DNA of 5,788 nt from JAZGAE01 sp036475545 (lineage in GTDB: Bacteria; Pseudomonadota; Alphaproteobacteria; DATDPM01). The stretch is taken from contig JAZGAE010000035.1 of assembly GCA_036475545.1 (NCBI GenBank), positions 1 through 5,788 of the forward strand. Direction: 5' to 3'. A model generated the notes under the pieces. That model did not search any database. It was not told the origin of the DNA and saw only the letters and a program-made list of their open reading frames with translations. Shown here piece after piece: positions 1 through 5,664 of the stretch (position 1 is its first letter; every line of letters starts with the position of its first letter). The translations under genes were made by a program, and so were the position numbers.

Positions 1-1
1 T

Positions 2-22
2 GTCGCCATGGTAGACTTATGA
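2..22 (+). CDS. 3' end of an upstream gene (possibly hemE), partial
   Basis: An open frame entering from the left edge reads V-A-M-V-D-L and stops at TGA 20-22. This stop overlaps the hemH start as ATGA, the usual arrangement for translationally coupled genes. Six codons are too few to identify a product. In alphaproteobacteria the gene before hemH is often hemE (uroporphyrinogen decarboxylase), so that is a guess from gene order only. The overlap could also be chance. Confidence 0.25.
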   Translation, partial: VAMVDL

Positions 23-1074
23 CCAGGACCGCGGTCGTGCTCTTCAACCTTGGTGGCCCGGACCGGCCGGAGTCGGTTCGCCCGTTCCTGTTCAATCTGT
101 TTTCGGACCCGGCTATTCTCGCCATCCCGGGACCCTTGAGACGGCTGTTGGCGTGGTTCCTGTCGGTGCGGCGCGCCCCGGTGGCGCGGGAGATCTACTC
201 CCATCTGGGTGGTGGCTCGCCGTTGCTTGCCAACACGAACGCGCAGGCCGCGCGGCTGGCGGAGGCCCTGGGGGGCGAGGAGGCGGGGTTCCGAGTCTTC
301 ATCGCCATGCGCTATTGGCACCCCAGGAGTGACGAGACGGCGGCGGCGGTCAAGGCGTTCGATCCGGACACCATCGTGCTGTTGCCCCTCTACCCGCAGT
401 TCTCGACCACCACGTCCGCGTCCTCGTTGGCGGACTGGCACCGCGCCGCGGCCGCGGCGGGCCTGGACGCGCCGACAAAGGCGCTGTGCTGCTACCCGAC
501 GGCTCCGGGACTCGTCGAGGCCATGGCGAAACGGGTCCAAGAGGGGCTCGCGGCGGTGTCGGGCGCCGGCGACGGCCAACCGCGGGTGCTGTTCTCGGCC
601 CACGGACTGCCGAAGCGGGTAGTGGCGCGGGGCGATCCCTATCAGTGGCAGGTGGAAAGAACCGCCGCCGCCGTTGTCGAGCGCCTGGCCAAGCCGGGGC
701 TGGACTGGGTGGTGTGCTACCAGAGCCGGGTGGGACCCCTCGAGTGGATCGGGCCGGCGACGGATGAAGAGATCGCGCGCGCCGGCGACGACGCGGTGCC
801 GGTGGTACTGGCCCCGGTCGCCTTCGTTTCCGAGCATTCCGAAACCCTGGTGGAGCTCGACATCGAGTACCGCCGACTGGCGGAGAAAGCGGGCGTGCCG
901 ACCTATGTGCGCGTCGCTACGGTGTCGACGGCCGGCCCGTTCATCGAAGCGCTGGCGGGCCACGTGCGCGGCGTCGTCGAGGGCGAGGGCGCGGTCGCGC
1001 ACGGACGCGGCGAGAGGACCTGTCCCGTCCCGTTCGGACGTTGTCCGTTGCGCCCGGCGCCCGGCGCGGGATGA
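19..1074 (+). CDS. hemH: Ferrochelatase (protoheme ferro-lyase)
   Basis: This enzyme inserts Fe2+ into protoporphyrin IX to give protoheme, the last step of the classical heme pathway, in the cytoplasm or at the inner membrane face. The 351-residue product has the usual family length. It opens with the LGGPD motif (NLGGPD, residues 10-15), carries RYWH at 98-101 and FSTTT in the mid region, and has the ferrochelatase signature SAHGLP with the catalytic-site His195. QSRVGPLEWIGP follows, then SEHSETLVELDIEY, where His273 and Glu275 align with human His341 and Glu343. The ATG at 19 sits directly before the LGGPD strand and overlaps the preceding stop codon, which suggests coupling. hemJ starts 40 bases downstream. 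The C-terminus has Cys335-x6-Cys342, and Cys157/Cys158 lie in the N-terminal half. These resemble part of the [2Fe-2S] ligand set known in some bacterial ferrochelatases, but the usual last Cys (C-x-C) is Leu344 here. The family assignment is very firm; the cluster state is open. Confidence 0.97.
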   Translation: MTRTAVVLFNLGGPDRPESVRPFLFNLFSDPAILAIPGPLRRLLAWFLSVRRAPVAREIYSHLGGGSPLLANTNAQAARLAEALGGEEAGFRVFIAMRYWHPRSDETAAAVKAFDPDTIVLLPLYPQFSTTTSASSLADWHRAAAAAGLDAPTKALCCYPTAPGLVEAMAKRVQEGLAAVSGAGDGQPRVLFSAHGLPKRVVARGDPYQWQVERTAAAVVERLAKPGLDWVVCYQSRVGPLEWIGPATDEEIARAGDDAVPVVLAPVAFVSEHSETLVELDIEYRRLAEKAGVPTYVRVATVSTAGPFIEALAGHVRGVVEGEGAVAHGRGERTCPVPFGRCPLRPAPGAG

Positions 1075-1114
1075 CGAGGGTAGAAGCGGGAGACGGGAAC
1101 CACCCGAGGGCTTG

Positions 1115-1564
1115 ATGGGGGACCTGCTCAGCGATCTTTACGAGTGGACCGCGGCGCTTCACATCGTCGGCGTGATTTCCTGGATGGCGGGGCTCTTATA
1201 CCTGCCCCGGCTGTTCGTCTATCACTGCGGGACGGCGCCGGGGTCGGAGGCCTCGGAGATGCTGAAAGTGATGGAACGCCGCCTTCTCAAGATGATCATG
1301 ACGCCGGCGATGATCGCGACCTTCGCCTTCGGGATTGTGCTGCTCGCCACCCCGGAGGTGGCCGAGTGGTCGTCCGGGTGGCTTTACGCGAAGTTGGCGC
1401 TGGTGTTGGCTCTCGCGGCCGCTCACGGCTTCATGGCGAAATGGCGCAAGGACTTCGAAGCCGACCGCAACGGCCGGCCGGCCAAGTTCTATCGCATCGC
1501 CAACGAGGTGCCGACGGTCCTGATGATCGCGATCGTCATCCTGGTGGTGGTGCGCCCGTTTTAG
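1115..1564 (+). CDS. hemJ: Protoporphyrinogen IX oxidase HemJ
   Basis: HemJ (UPF0093 family) oxidises protoporphyrinogen IX to protoporphyrin IX, the substrate of the HemH encoded next door. It is an inner-membrane protein and a functional replacement for HemG or HemY. The 149-residue product has four predicted membrane helices, at about 12-34, 60-80, 88-106 and 131-147. Family motifs are clear: His16 in helix 1 followed by SWMAGLLYLPRLFVYH (22-37), ERRLLKMIMTPAM before helix 2, WLYAKLALV with Lys93 and then His104 in helix 3, and NEVPT (130-134) leading into helix 4, which ends in VVRPF. Conserved His, Arg and Lys residues of this family have been linked to heme binding and activity. I chose ATG 1115 because GAGGG (1106-1110) lies just upstream and the product then begins right before helix 1. 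The open frame extends much further upstream, but only as an out-of-frame shadow of hemH. Probably cotranscribed with hemH. Confidence 0.95.
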   Translation: MGDLLSDLYEWTAALHIVGVISWMAGLLYLPRLFVYHCGTAPGSEASEMLKVMERRLLKMIMTPAMIATFAFGIVLLATPEVAEWSSGWLYAKLALVLALAAAHGFMAKWRKDFEADRNGRPAKFYRIANEVPTVLMIAIVILVVVRPF

Positions 1565-1598
1565 GGGCCGCGGACGCGCGCGGCGGCGACGGCGGCCC

Positions 1599-1619
1599 GG
1601 CCACCCTTGAAGGTGGGCC
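1599..1619 (+). terminator. Hairpin after hemJ, possible 3' end structure
   Basis: GGCCACC (1599-1605) can pair with GGTG plus GCC (1612-1619), with one bulged G and a six-base loop, giving about seven base pairs 35 bases after the hemJ stop. No T-tract follows, so it is not a standard intrinsic terminator. It could stabilise the hemH-hemJ mRNA end or be incidental in GC-rich DNA. Confidence 0.25.
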
Positions 1620-1634
1620 TGCGGCAAACTACAT

Positions 1635-1663
1635 TTGACTCGCAGTTAGGCTTTCGTTAAGAG
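1635..1663 (+). promoter_or_regulatory. Possible sigma-70-type promoter for rho
   Basis: TTGACT (1635-1640) matches five of six bases of the -35 consensus. With 17 bases of spacing, TAAGAG (1658-1663) is only a weak -10 match, and TTAAGA one base earlier is no better. It lies in the most AT-rich part of the hemJ-rho gap, about 170 bases before the rho start, which is a reasonable place for a promoter. The -10 weakness keeps this tentative. Confidence 0.3.
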
Positions 1664-1679
1664 TCTCCTAGATACTCTT
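1659..1679. repeat. Inverted repeat AAGAGT-N9-ACTCTT in the rho leader
   Basis: Perfect six-base arms AAGAGT (1659-1664) and ACTCTT (1674-1679) are separated by nine bases. CT and AG inside the loop can add two pairs with a two-base bulge. It overlaps the candidate -10 region and start-site zone, so it could be an operator or an mRNA hairpin. Only three T residues follow, so it is a poor terminator. Confidence 0.35.
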
Positions 1680-1680
1680 T

Positions 1681-1698
1681 GCGGGCGTAGAGCCCCGC
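1681..1698 (+). other. Short GC hairpin in the rho leader
   Basis: GCGGG (1681-1685) pairs with CCCGC (1694-1698). A further C-G pair is possible with a one-base bulge. It follows the preceding inverted repeat immediately, so the two would form tandem hairpins in a leader transcript. No T-tract follows. Confidence 0.25.
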
Positions 1699-1700
1699 GT

Positions 1701-1733
1701 ATTCTGTACCTTCCCAGACCGCTGTCACCGACC
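1701..1733 (+). promoter_or_regulatory. C-rich, G-poor stretch: possible Rho utilisation (rut) segment
   Basis: In these 33 bases I count 14 C and 5 G, unlike the G-rich surroundings, and the left half is nearly unstructured. Rho loads on unpaired C-rich, G-poor RNA, and rho genes are known to be autoregulated through their leaders in E. coli. Reading this as a rut segment is inference, because rut sites have no firm consensus and are normally longer. Confidence 0.2.
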
Positions 1734-1758
1734 GGCCGCTAAAATTCGCGGCTCGGTG
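1726..1758 (+). promoter_or_regulatory. Strong hairpin in the rho leader
   Basis: CACCGA (1726-1731) pairs with TCGGTG (1753-1758), and GCCGC (1735-1739) pairs with GCGGC (1748-1752). This gives 11 base pairs with a three-base bulge (1732-1734) and an AT-rich eight-base loop. Two G-U pairs can extend the base. It lies about 75 bases before the rho start. The GTG at 1756, which would open a longer rho frame, is buried in this stem and so is unlikely to be used. No T-tract follows, so I read it as a leader structure, not an intrinsic terminator. Confidence 0.45.
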
Positions 1759-1824
1759 GTTCCCGTTAAAAAAGGTGCGCGCGGGGTTATCGGCCCGTCT
1801 TTCCCGAATGGGACCTTCCTAGTC

Positions 1825-1830
1825 GAGGGA
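1825..1830 (+). promoter_or_regulatory. Ribosome binding site for rho
   Basis: GAGGGA lies with its GAGG core five bases before ATG 1834. It decides the start in favour of the E. coli-like N-terminus (MNLQELK) over the in-frame GTG at 1756, which has no comparable site. Confidence 0.7.
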
Positions 1831-1833
1831 CCG

Positions 1834-3090
1834 ATGAACCTACAAGAGCTCAAGAGCAAATCCCCCACCGACCTTCTCGCTTACGCCGAGGAGCTGGAGA
1901 TCGAAAACGCCAGCAGCCTGCGCAAGCAGGACATAATGTTCGCGATCCTCAAGCAGCTGGCGGAATCGGATACGGCGATCTACGGAGACGGCGTCCTCGA
2001 AGTCCTCCAGGACGGATTCGGATTCCTAAGGGCGCCAGAGGCGAACTACCTTCCGGGCCCCGACGACATCTACGTCTCGCCCAGCCAGGTGCGCCGCTTC
2101 GGGCTTCTCACCGGCGACACCGTGGAGGGGCAGATCCGCGCGCCCAAGAACGGCGAGCGTTACTTCGCGTTGCTGCGGGTCAGGAAGATCAACTTCTCCG
2201 ATCCAGAAGCCGTCCATCACCGCGTCAACTTCGACAACCTCACTCCACTTTACCCGGACGAGCGCCTGAGGCTCGAGATCGATGATCCCACCATCAAGGA
2301 CTACACGACCCGGGTGGTGGACCTCATCACGCCGCTGGGGAAGGGACAGCGGGCGCTGATCGTGTCGCCGCCGCGGGCCGGCAAGACCATGATGATGCAG
2401 AACATCGCCCACGCCATCACCGCCAACCACCCGGAGGTGTATCTCATCGTGCTGTTGATCGATGAGCGGCCGGAGGAGGTCACGGACATGGCCCGCTCCG
2501 TCAAGGGCGAGGTCATCAGCTCCACCTTCGACGAGCCGGCAAGCCGTCACGTGCAGGTCGCGGAGATGGTGATCTCGAAGGCCAAGCGCCTGACCGAGCA
2601 CAAGCGCGACGTGGTGATCCTGCTCGATTCCATCACCCGCCTGGCGCGCGCCTACAACACGGTGGTGCCGAGCTCGGGCAAGGTTCTCACCGGCGGCGTC
2701 GACGCCAATGCGCTGCAGCGGCCGAAGCGGTTCTTCGGCGCCGCCCGCAACATCGAGGAAGGCGGCTCGCTGACCATCATCGCCACGGCGCTGGTCGACA
2801 CCGGCTCGCGCATGGACGAGGTGATCTTCGAGGAGTTCAAGGGAACCGGCAACTCCGAGATCATCCTCGACCGCAAGCTCGCGGACAAGCGCACCTTCCC
2901 GGCGATGGACATCACCAAGTCCGGCACCCGCAAGGAAGAGCTGATCGTCGACAAGGCGACCCTTGCAAAGATGTGGATCCTGCGCCGCATCCTCACGCCG
3001 ATGGGCATCACCGACGCCATGGAGTTCCTGCTGGACAAGTTGAAGTCCACCAAGAGCAACGAGGAATTCTTCGAATCCATGAACACCTGA
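1834..3090 (+). CDS. rho: Transcription termination factor Rho
   Basis: Rho is a hexameric RNA-dependent ATPase/helicase that ends untranslated transcription by pulling RNA polymerase off the template. The 418-residue product compares with 419 in E. coli, and residue numbers agree at every point I checked. The N-terminal helix bundle begins MNLQELKSKSPTDLLAYAEE. RNP1 DGFGFLR lies at 60-66 in the RNA-binding cold-shock-like domain. Walker A PPRAGKT contains Lys184, Arg212 lies in DERPEE, and Walker B is VVILLDSITRLARAYN with Asp265 and Ser266. The Q-loop (VLTGGVDANALQRPKRFFGAARN) and R-loop (RKLADKRTFPAMD) are present, and the arginine finger Arg366 is in SGTRKEEL. No insertion domain or N-terminal extension is present. 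ATG 1834 is chosen for its GAGGGA site and E. coli-like start, although the frame is open back to 1756. The 269-base leader with hairpins suggests its own promoter and autoregulation, as reported for E. coli and Caulobacter rho. Confidence 0.98.
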   Translation: MNLQELKSKSPTDLLAYAEELEIENASSLRKQDIMFAILKQLAESDTAIYGDGVLEVLQDGFGFLRAPEANYLPGPDDIYVSPSQVRRFGLLTGDTVEGQIRAPKNGERYFALLRVRKINFSDPEAVHHRVNFDNLTPLYPDERLRLEIDDPTIKDYTTRVVDLITPLGKGQRALIVSPPRAGKTMMMQNIAHAITANHPEVYLIVLLIDERPEEVTDMARSVKGEVISSTFDEPASRHVQVAEMVISKAKRLTEHKRDVVILLDSITRLARAYNTVVPSSGKVLTGGVDANALQRPKRFFGAARNIEEGGSLTIIATALVDTGSRMDEVIFEEFKGTGNSEIILDRKLADKRTFPAMDITKSGTRKEELIVDKATLAKMWILRRILTPMGITDAMEFLLDKLKSTKSNEEFFESMNT

Positions 3091-3100
3091 CCGGACTCCG

Positions 3101-3122
3101 CCGCGCCCAAAGCGGGCCGCGG
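3101..3122 (+). terminator. Hairpin just after rho, possible terminator without T-tract
   Basis: CCGCGCCC (3101-3108) pairs with GGG (3114-3116) and CGCGG (3118-3122), giving eight base pairs with one bulged C and a five-base loop, 10 bases after the rho stop. No run of T follows on either strand, so it is not a canonical intrinsic terminator. In the 74-base convergent gap between rho and ogt it is the only strong structure and could mark the rho mRNA end. Confidence 0.35.
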
Positions 3123-3157
3123 GTCGAGGACGAAGGGTCGGGGTTTCTCCGCGAACG

Positions 3158-3169
3158 CTTAAGCTTAAG
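3158..3169. repeat. 12-base perfect palindrome at the ogt 3' end
   Basis: CTTAAGCTTAAG is its own reverse complement and is AT-rich inside GC-rich surroundings. It contains the ogt stop codon (TAA on the minus strand, 3167-3165). With no loop it cannot form a usual hairpin, so it is either chance or a protein-binding site. Confidence 0.35.
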
Positions 3170-3644
3170 GAGCCGACGTTCCCTCGAGCCGTAGGAGGAA
3201 GCGCTTGGTCTCCAGGCCTCCCCGCCCGGAATAGCCGCCGAGCCGTTCCCCCGCCCCGAGCACCCGGTGGCAGGGGATGACAATCGGAATGGGGTTGCGG
3301 GCGCAGGCCGCGCCGACGGCCCTAGGGGCGGTGCGTAGGCGCCGCGCCAGGCTTCCGTAGCTGTCGGTGGCGCCGTACGGCACCTCCGCGAGAAGCTCCC
3401 AAACCGAGCGCTGAAACCGAGTCCCGGCGGGGGCCAACGGCAGGTCGAAGCGGTCCAGCCGACCGGTGAAATAGGCCTCCAGCTGGTCCTTGGCCGCGGC
3501 GAGCAACGGGCTCGTCGGCGCAGCTTCGCGGCCGAAGCCGTTCGCGGGACCTTCCCAGGTGAGCGAGGCGAGCGCGCCCCGTTCCTCGCGGAGGGTGAGC
3601 GGCCCGAGGGGCGAGACCAGCGATATCCGCGCCATGGGCGGCAT
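3165..3644 (-). CDS. ogt: Methylated-DNA--[protein]-cysteine S-methyltransferase
   Basis: This is a suicide DNA repair protein that moves the alkyl group from O6-alkylguanine (and less well O4-alkylthymine) onto its own cysteine. The 159-residue product is a single-domain Ogt/MGMT-type protein without the Ada N-terminal domain. It has a short N-terminal beta domain (SPLGPLTL), then the helix-turn-helix domain FQRSVWELLAEVPYGATDSYG. Arg108 in PRAVGAA aligns with the human Arg128 finger, Asn117 lies in RNPIPI, and the active motif PCHRV (124-128) contains acceptor Cys125. GGYSG and a C-terminal LEG follow. Tyr96 and Arg108 are 12 residues apart against 14 in human MGMT and E. coli Ada, so the linker is two residues short. 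Met1 is one base after the preceding gene's stop (TAGGATG). Met4 (ATG 3635-3633) has a better-spaced AGGA, so a 156-residue form is equally likely. Expression is probably coupled to the YyaL-like gene upstream; it converges with rho. Confidence 0.95.
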   Translation of the reverse strand: MPPMARISLVSPLGPLTLREERGALASLTWEGPANGFGREAAPTSPLLAAAKDQLEAYFTGRLDRFDLPLAPAGTRFQRSVWELLAEVPYGATDSYGSLARRLRTAPRAVGAACARNPIPIVIPCHRVLGAGERLGGYSGRGGLETKRFLLRLEGTSAP

Positions 3645-3647
3645 CCT
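3644..3647 (-). promoter_or_regulatory. AGGA ribosome binding site bearing on the ogt start
   Basis: On the minus strand AGGA (3647-3644) lies eight bases before ATG 3635-3633 but abuts and overlaps the first ATG at 3644-3642. Spacing therefore favours Met4 as the ogt start. The site also overlaps the TAG stop of the upstream gene, consistent with ribosomes finishing that gene and restarting here. Confidence 0.45.
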
Positions 3648-5664
3648 ACCGCGTCGCCACCGCTTCTCCCAGGGCCGAGGGGTCGGTGAGCGGGGCGGAA
3701 CAGGTGCCGCCCCGACACAAGTATGCGGTGGCCTTGGCGTCGATCTGGCCCTTCTCAGCGGCCGGGTGGCCGGCCGGCAACTCGGCGCCGGGCGTGACCA
3801 TCGAGAGCACCCGGTTGGGCAGCGAGACGCCGTTGAGGGCCCGCAGCAGGTCCGCCGTGTCGGGGGCGGCGCGCTCGCCGACGATGACGACTTCCAGCGC
3901 GTTGTGCAGAAGGTCGTTGCCGTTGAGCAGGCCGGCCATCGCCGAGAACTGGATCGACGCCTCGCCGGAGAAGGCAGTGACGACCTTCTCGGCGCGGGCC
4001 CGGTATTGGTCCTTTCCGGTAACGTGATAGAGGCGCGCCAGGACCCCGGTCAGGATCCCGTTGCCGGAGGGAACGGGCCCGTCGAAGGCCGTCTTGGTGC
4101 GCGTGATCAAGCCTTCGGTGTCGTCGGCGGTGAGGAAGTAGCCGCCTGCCGGCTCGTCCCAGAAGTGGCGGCCCGCCGTCTCGACCCAGGTTTCGGCCTC
4201 GTCCAGGTAATGGCGCTCGCCGGTCGCCTCATGGAGCGCGAGGGCGGCCCGGGACATGGCGGCGTAATCGTCCAAGGTCGCCGGGTGCCTGGCCTCGCCA
4301 CGGCGCCAACTGTGGCGGAGACGGCCGTCTGCGCTCATGCGCTCGCGGACGAAGGCGAAGGCGGCGGCGGCGGAGTCGATCCAGCGGGGCGTGGCGAAGA
4401 CGGCGCCGGCGTTGGCGAGCGCCGCGATCATGAGGCCGTTCCAGTCGGCGAGCACCTTGTCGTCGCGGCCGGGCTTGGCGCGAGTTTCGCGCGCCTTCCA
4501 GAGCACGGCGCGGCAGCGGGCCAGGGTCTCCTCGAGGGCGTCGTCGGCGAAGATGGCGCCGTGGCTGCGATTGAGGATCGTCTTCCCCTCCCAGTTGCCC
4601 GCCGGGGTCACGTCGTAGGCTTCCTTGAACGCGTCCGCGTCGGGTCCGAGCAGCCCGTCGATCTCGGACTCCGACCAGACGTAGAACCGTCCCTCGCCTC
4701 CCTCGCTGTCGGCGTCGACGGAGCTGGCGAAACCGCCGCCGTCGACCACCATCTCGCGCAGCGCCCACTCGGCGGTCTCGGCGATGCGCGCGGCGTAAAG
4801 CGGGCTCTGGGTCTCTTGCCAGACGAGGCACAGCAGCTCGACGAGCTGGGCGTTGTCGTAGAGCATCTTCTCGAAGTGCGGCACCAGCCATTGGCGGTCG
4901 GTGGCGTAGCGGGCGAAGCCGCCGCCCAAGTGGTCGTAGATGCCGCCCCGCGACATGCGATCGAGGGACAGCGTCACCGCGTCGAACAGCTGTGGCTGGC
5001 CGGTCGCCTTCCAGCCCCGCCAGACGAGCTCGAGCACGGCCGGCTGCGGGAACTTGGGCGCGGGGCCGAGGCCGCCGTGCACGGGATCGACCTGCTGGGC
5101 CAGGCGCGCGGCCGCGCGCTCGAGGACATCGGGGCCGAGGCCGCCGCCGGCCTTGGGCTTCGAGAGGCGCTCGAGCGCGGCGCGGATGGCCGCCGCGTTG
5201 GTGGTCACCTTGTCGGGCTCCCGGTGATAGACATCGAGGACTCGGCGCAGGATGTCGGGGAAGGCGGGGCGGCCAAAGCGCGCCGTCGACGGGAAGTAGG
5301 TGCCGCCCCAAAAGGGCTCGCCTTCGGGTGTCAGGAACATCGTCAGGGGCCAGCCGCCGTGCTCGTCGATGAGCGCGAGCGAGGCTTGATAAATGGCGTC
5401 GACGTCCGGGCGTTCCTCGCGGTCCACCTTGATGCTGACGAAGCCCTCGTTCAGGAGCTCGGCCGTCGCGCCGTCCTCGAAGCTCTCGTGGGCCATGACA
5501 TGGCACCAATGACAGGCGGCGTAGCCGATCGAAAGCAGCACGGGGCGGTCCTCTCGCCGCGCCCGCGCGAACGCCTCGGCGCCCCAGGGCTGCCAGTGCA
5601 CCGGGTTGTCCTTGTGCTGGAGCAGGTAGGGACTGGTTTCCTGGGAAAGGCGGTTGCTCGTCAT
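3646..5664 (-). CDS. YyaL/SPATA20-type thioredoxin-domain protein (DUF255)
   Basis: The 672-residue product belongs to the widespread family of Bacillus YyaL and mammalian SPATA20, whose biochemical role is not settled. The N-terminal thioredoxin-like domain (about 1-165) has the family opening RLSQETSPYLLQHKDNPVHW, the active-site motif C51-HW-C54 within GYAACHWCHVMAHESFED, the segment KVDREERPDVD (79-89) and the GGWPLTMFLTP region with Pro106. The remainder resembles the alpha/alpha-toroid fold of six-hairpin glycosidases and epimerases, with hallmarks GGIYDHLGGGFARY, WLVPHFEKMLYDNAQL, DADSEGGEGRFYVW and DDKVLADWNGLMI. A second cysteine pair, C650-x4-C655, lies near the C-terminus. No signal peptide or membrane helix is visible, so it is probably cytoplasmic. 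I chose ATG 5664-5662 because the family signature begins there. The 35 extra upstream codons from GTG 5769 are Arg/His-rich and unlike the family. Only a weak GAGAG site precedes the start. ogt follows after one base. Confidence 0.93.
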   Translation of the reverse strand: MTSNRLSQETSPYLLQHKDNPVHWQPWGAEAFARARREDRPVLLSIGYAACHWCHVMAHESFEDGATAELLNEGFVSIKVDREERPDVDAIYQASLALIDEHGGWPLTMFLTPEGEPFWGGTYFPSTARFGRPAFPDILRRVLDVYHREPDKVTTNAAAIRAALERLSKPKAGGGLGPDVLERAAARLAQQVDPVHGGLGPAPKFPQPAVLELVWRGWKATGQPQLFDAVTLSLDRMSRGGIYDHLGGGFARYATDRQWLVPHFEKMLYDNAQLVELLCLVWQETQSPLYAARIAETAEWALREMVVDGGGFASSVDADSEGGEGRFYVWSESEIDGLLGPDADAFKEAYDVTPAGNWEGKTILNRSHGAIFADDALEETLARCRAVLWKARETRAKPGRDDKVLADWNGLMIAALANAGAVFATPRWIDSAAAAFAFVRERMSADGRLRHSWRRGEARHPATLDDYAAMSRAALALHEATGERHYLDEAETWVETAGRHFWDEPAGGYFLTADDTEGLITRTKTAFDGPVPSGNGILTGVLARLYHVTGKDQYRARAEKVVTAFSGEASIQFSAMAGLLNGNDLLHNALEVVIVGERAAPDTADLLRALNGVSLPNRVLSMVTPGAELPAGHPAAEKGQIDAKATAYLCRGGTCSAPLTDPSALGEAVATR

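Noticed and set aside
674..1114. Long in-frame extension upstream of hemJ overlapping hemH
   Set aside because: The first part is a low-complexity Arg/Ser/Trp-rich shadow of hemH. HemJ family similarity begins only after ATG 1115, which has its own GAGGG site.
1144..1638. 164-codon plus-strand ORF overlapping hemJ
   Set aside because: It is a frame-shifted reading of hemJ with an Arg/Gly/Asp-rich sequence; the hemJ frame carries the conserved membrane helices.
1756..1833. GTG-initiated 26-residue N-terminal extension of Rho
   Set aside because: The GTG lies inside the stem of a strong hairpin and has no ribosome binding site, while ATG 1834 has GAGGGA and gives the E. coli-like start.
2026..2601. 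191-codon antisense ORF within rho
   Set aside because: It lies wholly inside a highly conserved gene, resembles no known protein, and is explained by the codon bias of GC-rich DNA.
3008..3718. 236-codon minus-strand ORF across the rho 3' end, ogt and YyaL-like 3' end
   Set aside because: It spans three genuine genes out of frame and is Arg/Pro/Ser-rich. It does not represent an ogt fusion.
4229..5509. 426-codon minus-strand ORF in another frame of the YyaL-like gene
   Set aside because: The product is a run of Arg, Pro, Ala and Gly without motifs, a typical alternative-frame shadow. The overlapping frame has unmistakable family motifs.
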